Source: Bryobacterales bacterium
GTDB taxonomy: Bacteria > Acidobacteriota > Terriglobia > Bryobacterales > Bryobacteraceae
Direction: 5' to 3'
Assembly: GCA_009697495.1 (NCBI GenBank)
Contig: SHUN01000255.1
Span: 1-5,463 of the forward strand
DNA: 5,463 bases
Each line of letters opens with the position of its first letter. Position 1 is the stretch's first letter. This document shows positions 1-5,463 of this stretch, piece by piece. A program made the translations under genes and the position numbers. The notes beneath the pieces are model-generated. The model ran no database searches. It saw nothing but the letters and a program-made list of their open reading frames with translations, and was not told where the DNA came from.

Positions 1-173
1 CCCAAGCCCTCCGGCGTCAATGTCCCGGCCGCCGTATCGAGCACGAAGCTGTAAATCCCCTTGCTGTCTCCCTTGGTATAGGTCCCAACGTAGACCCGGA
101 ACTTTCCCCCGGCCGCCTTCACCGCCAATGTTCCCGCACCCAATAAACCGGCAAATTCTCTTCGCGTAAGCAT
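1..173 (-). CDS. Tat-exported lactonase-family beta-propeller protein (6-phosphogluconolactonase-like), 3' end outside window
   Basis: Only the first 57 codons are present; the reading frame stays open to the left edge. The protein begins MLTRREFAGLLGAGTLAVKA, a twin-arginine signal (TRREF followed by a short hydrophobic stretch), so export to the periplasm by Tat is expected. The next segment, about residues 25-57, contains VYVGTYTKG, GIYSFVLD and GTLTPEGL. This is the characteristic first blade of the lactonase family (Pfam Lactonase / YbhE-like seven-bladed propellers). Family members include cytosolic 6-phosphogluconolactonase, but exported versions such as this one have unproven substrates, so the true reaction is open. 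The start at 173 is chosen because an AGGAG at 184-180 lies 6 nt upstream; the in-frame ATG at 179 touches that AGGAG and is unlikely to be used. The gene starts 15 nt after the lptD stop on the same strand, suggesting co-transcription. Confidence 0.85.
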   Translation of the reverse strand, partial: MLTRREFAGLLGAGTLAVKAAGGKFRVYVGTYTKGDSKGIYSFVLDTAAGTLTPEGL

Positions 174-179
174 ATGCAT

Positions 180-184
180 CTCCT
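180..184 (-). promoter_or_regulatory. Ribosome binding site that decides the start of the lactonase-like gene
   Basis: On the minus strand the sequence reads AGGAG, then ATGCAT, then ATG. Two in-frame ATGs (179 and 173) compete. Only the second sits at a normal distance (6 nt) from this Shine-Dalgarno sequence, and it places the twin arginines at residues 4-5 of the protein. The site lies entirely in the short gap behind the lptD stop codon, as expected for translation initiation on a shared transcript. Confidence 0.7.
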
Positions 185-188
185 GATC

Positions 189-2534
189 TTAGAACATCCG
201 CTCCTGCTTCCGAAGTGTTCCGAAGCTGCCGATGTTCGCCACCGAGAACGATACCAGATACTGGTTCTCGTTGCGAGTGCCAAAACTGAAACGCCGGTGC
301 TGGATGGATAGCCCGCAGCAATCGGAATTGTAGCTGACTTCGGTAGTGGCATATTGCAAAACATTAATACGGTAGTCGTAAACGGCATTAAACCCCGCCC
401 TCCACCCTGGCTTCCCTTCAACGCCATACCCGACGCGAGCCAACAGTTGGTTCGCATTTGGGGAGAGGCCAGGCGCCCCGCGAACCTGATTATGCCCGAC
501 GGCGCCGCTGTATTTTTCTTTGAGGCGGAAATCGGCCGTCACCGACGAATTGGATACGCGCGGAAAGAGCGGGTCGTAGTCGGTCCGCCATTCCACCGCC
601 GTGCTGGGAAGCGGTTTCAGCCGAAGTGCCGAGACAATCGGCGAGTAATTGCGCGGTCCGTTGAAGAACGCGTACCCGGTCAATCCAATTGTGGAGGCGA
701 AAACATTCCGCTGGCCGGCCACTACCGCACCGCCAAAAGTGGGGTCAAAGTAGCGGCGCTGCCAGACTTGCCATGTCAAAATTTCTTCGATTTGGTCGCC
801 GCGCTTGGCAAAAATGCGGTTTATAAGCGCGATTTCGCCCTCAGAAGTGCTGTTCAAAATGTCAATTTCGTCCAATCGGAGCGTCTCACGGAAGCGCTTG
901 ACGCCGTCAACACGGCGAAACGCCAGCCGCGGTTCGATGACATGCTTCAATTTGCCACCGATCCATTTTGGAGCGTCGAACACCTTTTCTAATGATGGAG
1001 TTACAATGTCAAACTGAACGTCCGACGCGAAGCGAGCCAGGTTCTGACCGGAAACCTGAAACGTCTCGGCATCGCGGCGCGAACCGTAGGCTGTCCCATG
1101 AAGTGTTATCGAAGGAAGTATCCGGAAACCTTTGAAACCAATGGCTGTTGAAAGCCTTGGTGCAGCGTCCAATCGCTCCGTGAAGGATCTCGTTTCAAAC
1201 AACAATTGCCGCCGCCGGAAGAATCCGGCGCTCGATTCCATCGAAAACCAGATCGGCAGTACCTTTTTGCTGATTTGCCGGTCCCGTGCGAAAAATTCGA
1301 AACTCGGAAGCTTGCGAATAACGATCTGATCGACCTCCCGGCTGCCCTGAAAAAGCTGGTGGCGGGAGATCACGCCGTGGAAGGAATACGATGACCAGGA
1401 CTTGGAAACATAGCCGATCGAGTTCACTTCGGAGAAGATCGCCTCATTAAAGCTTTGCGTGAAGGCTTGCCTGAAAAGAAAGGAAGACAAATAGTTTATG
1501 TTCGCAAAGCCTTCCCAGCCGCGGCCGATTTCGGACTTCGCGGAGATCTTGTATTGGTAACCGCCCTCTTTGAATCTGGTTCCGTCGCCCTGGAGCCGTC
1601 CCCGGTCCCTGACACCGTACAACGAAAATCCGAACTCTGTTCCGGCTCGGGGCTTGCCACGGAAATCAATCTCATGCGACGTCCCGCGAGCGGTAAATAG
1701 GCGGCCCCGGTACATCGCGTCGTAACTCCGGTTGATGGCCCAGAAATAGCCGCCGCCGATAATCGTACCCAGGCGAGTGCTGCGTCCGGCGTTCGGCGTG
1801 AGGAAGCCGCTGCGGCGTGGTTCTTCCTCCAGCGACTTATAGAAAACTGGCGTGTATAGAACAGGTACACGTCGAACCTTAAAGTAAGACTTGTAGGCCA
1901 GTGCCCGGTCGCCGGGGATTATGTCGAACTTCGGCCCGGTGAGTCGCCACCACGGTTTGGGGATCTTGCAGTTGGTCACGAAGCCGTCATAAAGGATATA
2001 GCGATTCCTGATCTTTTGCGCCCAACGGCCTTGGAAGATAAACGGGTTGACGCTCATCAGTAGTCCCGGACGGTAGTCGACTTTTGCTGGCGCAGAACCC
2101 TTTACTTCATAGAATCTTCCAGACTCTTCCTTTAAGTTATACTCCATGCGAACGGCGGTTAGTTTTTCGCCATTTTGGAAGTTCTCAAAGGTCACATTGC
2201 CCCGGGCATCGGCCTCGCCGGTCTGCTCGTTGTAATCAATCTCGTCAGCGGTCAGGAGCATTTCGACCGTCTCCAAACGCGCGGCGACGCGGAGCTTGCG
2301 AATCGGCCCCTCCATTTCCTGGCGGAGCACAGCGGACGTGACGATTTCATCGGCAGCCGGCGCACCCGGACGAGGTGTGGCGGGGACAGATTTTACCTGT
2401 GGGACTGGTGGCTGTGTACCGGGTGGTGTGCGGGGCGCCGGAACAATCTGAGCCGACAGCACCCCGGTCAGTACTATAAAGAAAATCAGGACACCACCCG
2501 ATAAAGAGGGTAAGGGTACACGAAGCGCTTTCAT
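189..2534 (-). CDS. lptD: LPS-assembly protein LptD (outer-membrane beta-barrel, OstA/Imp family)
   Basis: 781 residues, close to E. coli LptD (784). LptD with the lipoprotein LptE forms the outer-membrane translocon that inserts lipopolysaccharide into the outer leaflet. Residues 1-29 are a signal peptide (MKALR, hydrophobic core about 14-27, SAQ). Residues 31-60 are a proline-rich linker. About 78-160 is the LptA/OstA-like beta-jellyroll (LTADEIDYNEQTGEADARGN, then AVRMEYNL). About 240-770 is the barrel, with RSGFLTPNAG at 241-250 and an aromatic, alternating strand pattern. Cysteines occur only at 189 (FVTNCKIPKPWW) and 739-740 (SDCC), corresponding to the C173 and C724/C725 positions of E. 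coli; there is no equivalent of C31. The frame stays open upstream to 2954, but the ATG at 2534 is the only one followed by a signal peptide. No clear Shine-Dalgarno precedes it. It diverges from the RDD gene and is followed closely by the lactonase gene. Confidence 0.93.
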   Translation of the reverse strand: MKALRVPLPSLSGGVLIFFIVLTGVLSAQIVPAPRTPPGTQPPVPQVKSVPATPRPGAPAADEIVTSAVLRQEMEGPIRKLRVAARLETVEMLLTADEIDYNEQTGEADARGNVTFENFQNGEKLTAVRMEYNLKEESGRFYEVKGSAPAKVDYRPGLLMSVNPFIFQGRWAQKIRNRYILYDGFVTNCKIPKPWWRLTGPKFDIIPGDRALAYKSYFKVRRVPVLYTPVFYKSLEEEPRRSGFLTPNAGRSTRLGTIIGGGYFWAINRSYDAMYRGRLFTARGTSHEIDFRGKPRAGTEFGFSLYGVRDRGRLQGDGTRFKEGGYQYKISAKSEIGRGWEGFANINYLSSFLFRQAFTQSFNEAIFSEVNSIGYVSKSWSSYSFHGVISRHQLFQGSREVDQIVIRKLPSFEFFARDRQISKKVLPIWFSMESSAGFFRRRQLLFETRSFTERLDAAPRLSTAIGFKGFRILPSITLHGTAYGSRRDAETFQVSGQNLARFASDVQFDIVTPSLEKVFDAPKWIGGKLKHVIEPRLAFRRVDGVKRFRETLRLDEIDILNSTSEGEIALINRIFAKRGDQIEEILTWQVWQRRYFDPTFGGAVVAGQRNVFASTIGLTGYAFFNGPRNYSPIVSALRLKPLPSTAVEWRTDYDPLFPRVSNSSVTADFRLKEKYSGAVGHNQVRGAPGLSPNANQLLARVGYGVEGKPGWRAGFNAVYDYRINVLQYATTEVSYNSDCCGLSIQHRRFSFGTRNENQYLVSFSVANIGSFGTLRKQERMF

Positions 2535-2553
2535 ATGTTTAAGACAAAAGTGC

Positions 2554-2581
2554 TTGAAAAATAAAGGAATAGTGATAAAGT
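2554..2581 (+). promoter_or_regulatory. Candidate sigma-70-type promoter for the zinc-ribbon/RDD gene
   Basis: TTGAAA at 2554-2559 resembles a -35 box. TAAAGT at 2576-2581 matches the -10 consensus at four of six positions, after a 16-bp spacer, and is preceded by TG at 2573-2574 as in extended -10 promoters. Transcription would begin near 2587-2589, immediately before the inverted repeat at 2591, giving a leader of about 120 nt for the gene starting at 2711. The region is locally AT-rich in an otherwise GC-rich window. I could not identify a convincing promoter in the leftward direction for lptD. This is a reading by eye only. Confidence 0.35.
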
Positions 2582-2590
2582 ATCTGAGAG

Positions 2591-2619
2591 GGTACGGACT
2601 GGCCCATTGGTCCTGTACC
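2591..2619. repeat. Imperfect inverted repeat in the divergent lptD / RDD intergenic region
   Basis: GGTACGGAC at 2591-2599 pairs with GTCCTGTACC at 2610-2619: nine base pairs with one bulged T at 2614 and a 10-nt loop. It could be an operator serving the divergent genes, or a hairpin at the very 5' end of the rightward transcript. Two weaker hairpins follow directly: TGGT/ACCA at 2620-2632 and GTTCC/GGAAC with a CCACC loop at 2636-2650. No T-run follows the main repeat on the plus strand. On the minus strand the downstream AT-rich tract is interrupted and lies ahead of lptD, so a terminator is unlikely. I do not recognise a known riboswitch. Confidence 0.5.
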
Positions 2620-2710
2620 TGGTGACGAACCAAGGGTTCCCCACCGGAACTGTTGGATGCTTTACTCAACCCTGCAACGCTAGCACGGACTTCGAAACTG
2701 AGGCAACCAC

Positions 2711-3604
2711 ATGATTTGTTCCCGCTGCGCGCACTGGAATGACGACGACGAACATCGCTGCCTGAAATGTGCGGCGCGGTTGAACGACCGTCAGGTCGAA
2801 TCTGCGTTTCACAGCTATGGCGCATTGGCGCTGCAACCGTCGCGGCGTGAATCGTCGGCGGCGGTGGCACTGTTGGAGCGGCCGGAAGAGTTGGCCGTCG
2901 AAACGCATACGGAAACGGCGACAGGCCATGGCCGAATTCCGCGATATGCCACATCGCAGCAATCCTTGTTCAAGCTGCGAGATTCAGGGAAGGTAATTTC
3001 TATCGATGGAACGTCGCCGGAGCGTCGGCCGGCAAAGAAACAGTCTACCGGGGGGAAGAAAACCCGGCCCGCGACGGCATCGTACCTGCTGCAGCAGGGA
3101 GTCCTGGAATTTGTGCCGAAGCCGACACCGCAGACGAGAAAACTGGCGACATCCGTGGACGCGAGCATTTTCTGCGAAGACTTGGTGGCATCGGTGAGCC
3201 ACAGGATGGTTGCGGCAGCGTACGATATGGGAATCATCGGCTTGTTGGTGCTGACCTTTCTGGAAATCCTCTATTGGGGCTGCGAGGATTTGGCATCGGC
3301 GATTGAGGATCCAATGAACTTGGCCGTTCTGGCGGCGGGACCCTTACTGATTGGATTGCTCTATGAAAGTATTTGCCTGGCGGCGCGAGGCAAGACGCCT
3401 GGCATGCGGGCCGCGGGGCTCAAGTTGGTTGATTTCGATGGGCGGCGGCCGAGCGAAGCGCAACTTCATATGCGCGTCCTTGGCGCGTTTGTGAACGTGT
3501 TACCGGTTGCTCTGGGGCTACTCTGGGCGTTGGTGGACGAAGAGAGTCTGACGTTGCAGGATCATATTTCTCACACGTTTCCGACTTCGATCAACACCGA
3601 GTGA
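2711..3604 (+). CDS. Zinc-ribbon and RDD-domain membrane protein of unknown function
   Basis: 297 residues. The N-terminus carries a zinc ribbon with two CxxC pairs, C3/C6 and C17/C20. Residues about 25-145 are polar, rich in Arg, Lys, Ser and Thr, and probably disordered. Residues about 160-292 form an RDD domain: [11 protein letters not shown] (R165, D172) leads into the first membrane segment (about 172-189). A second segment lies at about 203-224, followed by the [19 protein letters not shown] loop (226-244), a third segment (about 255-275) and the closing LQDHISHT motif with D284. RDD proteins are small integral inner-membrane proteins; some are reported to transport ions or compatible solutes, but most have no assigned role, so I give none here. 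The ATG at 2711 has TGAGG at 2699-2703, 7 nt upstream. The gene diverges from lptD and lies 118 nt before the riboflavin gene. The ribbon is presumably cytosolic, where it could bind a protein, nucleic acid or metal. Confidence 0.88.
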   Translation: MICSRCAHWNDDDEHRCLKCAARLNDRQVESAFHSYGALALQPSRRESSAAVALLERPEELAVETHTETATGHGRIPRYATSQQSLFKLRDSGKVISIDGTSPERRPAKKQSTGGKKTRPATASYLLQQGVLEFVPKPTPQTRKLATSVDASIFCEDLVASVSHRMVAAAYDMGIIGLLVLTFLEILYWGCEDLASAIEDPMNLAVLAAGPLLIGLLYESICLAARGKTPGMRAAGLKLVDFDGRRPSEAQLHMRVLGAFVNVLPVALGLLWALVDEESLTLQDHISHTFPTSINTE

Positions 3605-3647
3605 CGGCTCGCGGTACCCTGAAGTTGAGGAACAACGGAAGTGGCAG

Positions 3648-3705
3648 CCCATTTCGACGATATGAGTCTGTGCGCCAACGTCGGCGCTACGAGTAGGCAA
3701 ATGGG
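3648..3705. repeat. Nested inverted repeats in the leader of the riboflavin gene
   Basis: An outer pair CCCATTT (3648-3654) and AAATGGG (3699-3705) encloses a GC-rich hairpin, GCGCC (3672-3676) with GGCGC (3683-3687) around a 6-nt loop. The right outer arm ends just before the TAAGGA ribosome binding site (3709-3714), so pairing could affect translation. The element lacks the conserved segments of an FMN riboswitch, and no U-run marks it as a terminator. The stems are short and may be coincidental. Confidence 0.25.
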
Positions 3706-3722
3706 GCGTAAGGAATAGCCGA

Positions 3723-4871
3723 ATGCCATTCCCCGCTTCGCCCTTCTCGGGCATCGAGGAGGCAATCGCCGATTTTCGCAACGGCAAGATGCTGGTCGTT
3801 GTCGACGACGAAGACCGTGAGAACGAGGGCGACCTGACGATTGCCGCCGAAAAGGTCACGCCGGAGATTATCAACTTCATGGCAGTGCATGGGCGCGGAT
3901 TGATTTGCCTGGCGCTGAGTTCGGAAAAGTGCGATGCGTTGAATTTGCAGTTGATGTCGCCGAACAACACCTCGCGCTTTGGGACGGCTTTTACGGAATC
4001 GGTAGACGCCGCGGTTGGCGTCACAACCGGCATCTCGGCGGCCGACCGGGCATTGACCATCCAGGTGGCAATGCGCCCCGATGCCAAACCGTCGGATTTG
4101 GCCCGGCCGGGGCATATGTTTCCGCTGCGGGCCAAAGTGGGAGGCGTGCTGGTGCGCGCCGGACAGACGGAGGCGGCGGTCGATCTGGCGCGGCTGGCGG
4201 AATTGGGACCGGGTGGCGTGATCTGCGAGATCATGAACGAGGACGGGACCATGGCGCGTGTCCCGGAGTTGAGAGAATTCGCGGAACGTCACGGCATTCG
4301 GATGATCTCGGTGGCGCAGTTGATTCGCTACCGGCTGCGGAATGAGCGGTTCCTGCAGCGCAAGGGGGAAGGCCGGATTCGGACCCGGCACGGAGAATTT
4401 CAACTCATTACGTATTTCTCGCCGATTCAGCCGCTGATCCACACAGCGATGGTGATGGGAGATATTTCGAAGGCGGAAAACGTTTTGGTACGCATGCACG
4501 CCCATTGCGCGTATGGGAATCTGTTTGGCTCGATTGATCACGACGGAGCGGAATTGATGGAACGGTCGATGGCGGCGATTGCGCGGGAGGGAACGGGTGT
4601 TTTGGTTTACCTGCACCAGAACTCGGATGGAATGCGTTATGTGGAGCAGCCGGACGGTTCGGTTTCGATCCTGCCGCGGACGCGCGGGCCACAGGTGATT
4701 GCCACCGCCGATGGCACCCAAGTGATGCACGAAGCCGGCATTGGTTCGCAGATATTGGCCGATCTCGGGCTGCGCCGGATCCGGCTGTTGACCAACAATC
4801 CACGCAAGGTTTTAGGGTTAGAGGGATACGGAATTGAAATTACGGAGCAGGTTCCGATCCCTCGCGACTGA
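3723..4871 (+). CDS. ribB: 3,4-dihydroxy-2-butanone-4-phosphate synthase fused to a degenerate GTP cyclohydrolase II domain (RibBA-type, RibBX-like)
   Basis: 382 residues, cytosolic, riboflavin pathway. Residues about 8-204 are DHBP synthase, which converts ribulose 5-phosphate to 3,4-dihydroxy-2-butanone 4-phosphate and formate. Visible motifs are [10 protein letters not shown] (28-37), HGRGLICL (56-63), [11 protein letters not shown] (99-109), RPGH (128-131) and [12 protein letters not shown] (168-179). The essential H131 and E169 are kept, but the usual metal-ligand His of GHTEA is Gln148. Residues about 205-382 have the GTP cyclohydrolase II fold and end with GIGSQIL and [19 protein letters not shown]. 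Against E. coli RibA (recalled numbering, constant offset 208), the zinc cysteines read C262, H273 and G275; the QEGRNIG stretch is QNSDGMR (299-305); catalytic D126 and R128 are V334 and H336; Y105 is S313. GTP-site T357 and K362 remain. The second domain is therefore probably not a cyclohydrolase, and a separate RibA is expected elsewhere. The ATG follows TAAGGA (3709-3714) by 8 nt. Confidence 0.94.
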   Translation: MPFPASPFSGIEEAIADFRNGKMLVVVDDEDRENEGDLTIAAEKVTPEIINFMAVHGRGLICLALSSEKCDALNLQLMSPNNTSRFGTAFTESVDAAVGVTTGISAADRALTIQVAMRPDAKPSDLARPGHMFPLRAKVGGVLVRAGQTEAAVDLARLAELGPGGVICEIMNEDGTMARVPELREFAERHGIRMISVAQLIRYRLRNERFLQRKGEGRIRTRHGEFQLITYFSPIQPLIHTAMVMGDISKAENVLVRMHAHCAYGNLFGSIDHDGAELMERSMAAIAREGTGVLVYLHQNSDGMRYVEQPDGSVSILPRTRGPQVIATADGTQVMHEAGIGSQILADLGLRRIRLLTNNPRKVLGLEGYGIEITEQVPIPRD

Positions 4872-4944
4872 AGATTACGTACAAAAGATTGGAACACTTT
4901 CGCAATTTGGAGCGTTCCTGGAGACGAAGGAGTTCAAACAAATC

Positions 4945-5463
4945 ATGCGCTTGCGATCCACACTGCTGCCCCTTATATTATCCGCCTCGGCCGTTTTCGC
5001 CGCCGATTCGGCACTACTCAACCTGGTGATGCCGGAGGCGCGGATGGTGGCGGGGATGGATGTCGAACGCGCCCGCGACTCGTTCCTCGGTCGAAAGCTG
5101 ATGGAGCAATTGGACACTAAGCACGGCGAGTTCGCCAAGTTCGCGGAGATGACGGGATTCGATCCGCGGCGCGATCTGCGGGAAGTGATCATTGCGACGC
5201 CGGATGCGAACACGAAAAACCCGCTGGCGCTGATCCTTGTTCGCGGTGTGTTTGACACGGGGCGCATTAATGGATTCCTAAAGGTCGCCGGTATTGCGGC
5301 GGCGGAGAATCTGGGCGGGGTCGACTTCTACACGAAAGCGAACGCCAAGGAAGATATGGGCTTCGCGATTATCGACGGAACGCTGGCGCTGGCGGGTCCG
5401 AGAGAAGTTGTGCGGGCGGCGTTGCAGCGGCGCGCGGGAGCGGCTTCGGCTCTAACCGCATCC
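4945..5463 (+). CDS. Secreted protein of unknown function, acidobacterial-type family, 3' end outside window
   Basis: 173 codons are present and the frame is open to the right edge. The product begins MRLRSTLLPLILSASAVFAA, a Sec signal peptide with probable cleavage after A19, so it should be periplasmic or outer-surface. The mature part starts DSALLNLVMPEARMVAGMDV and contains GFDPRRDLREVIIA (71-84), LALILVRGVFD (94-104) and MGFAIIDGTLALAGP (138-152). The alternating short strands and helices suggest a repeated alpha/beta fold. I recall similar uncharacterised proteins (LLNLVMPDA near the N-terminus, then a DPRRDLREV motif) in Solibacter-like Acidobacteria, but no function is known to me. 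The start at 4945 places the signal peptide correctly; AAGGAG at 4927-4932 lies 12 nt upstream, a rather long spacing. The gene begins 73 nt after the riboflavin gene, and I see no convincing terminator between them, so read-through is possible. Confidence 0.85.
   Translation, partial: MRLRSTLLPLILSASAVFAADSALLNLVMPEARMVAGMDVERARDSFLGRKLMEQLDTKHGEFAKFAEMTGFDPRRDLREVIIATPDANTKNPLALILVRGVFDTGRINGFLKVAGIAAAENLGGVDFYTKANAKEDMGFAIIDGTLALAGPREVVRAALQRRAGAASALTAS

Noticed and set aside
354..992. Plus-strand open frame of 212 codons inside lptD
   Set aside because: It lies antisense to well-supported LptD coding sequence, has no recognisable domain and is of arginine/proline-rich composition typical of a shadow frame in GC-rich DNA.
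2535..2954. Upstream in-frame extension of lptD by 140 residues
   Set aside because: It would overlap the RDD gene on the opposite strand and bury the signal peptide 140 residues into the protein. The ATG at 2534 gives a normal LptD length and a proper signal sequence.
3701..3718. Five-codon mini-ORF (MGRKE) overlapping the ribosome binding site of the riboflavin gene
   Set aside because: It contains the TAAGGA site and ends 4 nt before the real start, which is suggestive of translational coupling, but it has only a poor ribosome binding site of its own and is short enough to be chance.
3605..3722. FMN riboswitch upstream of the riboflavin gene
   Set aside because: None of the conserved segments of the element can be read in this stretch.
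3518..4252. Minus-strand open frame of 244 codons spanning the RDD gene end and the riboflavin gene
   Set aside because: It overlaps two supported genes on the other strand and shows low-complexity Ser/Arg/Thr composition without motifs.
3687..4730. Minus-strand open frame of 347 codons opposite the riboflavin gene
   Set aside because: It is antisense to a gene whose protein motifs are unmistakable. The translated product is rich in His, Arg and Pro with no domain, a typical shadow frame.
4891..4918. GGAAC/GTTCC inverted repeat after the riboflavin gene as a terminator
   Set aside because: Only 5 bp of stem with an 18-nt loop and no U-run; too weak to call.

Overview
The window most likely comes from a Gram-negative, diderm member of the Acidobacteriota, probably of the Solibacter/Bryobacter type. 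Three things suggest this: an LptD outer-membrane LPS-assembly protein, a fairly GC-rich sequence, and two genes (the zinc-ribbon/RDD protein and the secreted protein at the right edge) that resemble families I remember mainly from Acidobacteria. The placement rests on family resemblance recalled from memory, not on a search.

Layout. Two genes run leftward: lptD (189-2534) and, 15 nt behind its stop, the start of a Tat-exported lactonase-like beta-propeller (from 173, cut by the left edge). Three genes run rightward: a zinc-ribbon plus RDD-domain membrane protein (2711-3604), a RibBA-type riboflavin protein (3723-4871) and a secreted protein of unknown function (4945 onward, cut by the right edge). 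The two groups diverge from a 176-nt intergenic region (2535-2710). It holds a candidate rightward promoter and, just downstream, a strong imperfect inverted repeat followed by two smaller hairpins. No stretch longer than 300 bases lacks a gene.

How the genes fit together. lptD and the lactonase are probably co-transcribed, and both products act outside the cytoplasm. The rightward genes are spaced by 118 and 73 nt, so they need not form a tight operon and no shared pathway is evident. I see no FMN riboswitch upstream of the riboflavin gene, no RNA genes, no mobile element and no CRISPR.

Most notable point. The riboflavin protein has the length of a two-domain RibBA, but its GTP cyclohydrolase II half aligns without gaps to E. 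coli RibA (constant offset of 208) and has lost two of three zinc cysteines, the QEGRGIG-type motif and the catalytic Asp/Arg pair. It looks like a RibB fused to a retired RibA domain, comparable to RibBX of Proteobacteria. The rest of the window looks like ordinary chromosomal housekeeping sequence, and I found no clear sign of an undescribed multi-gene system.
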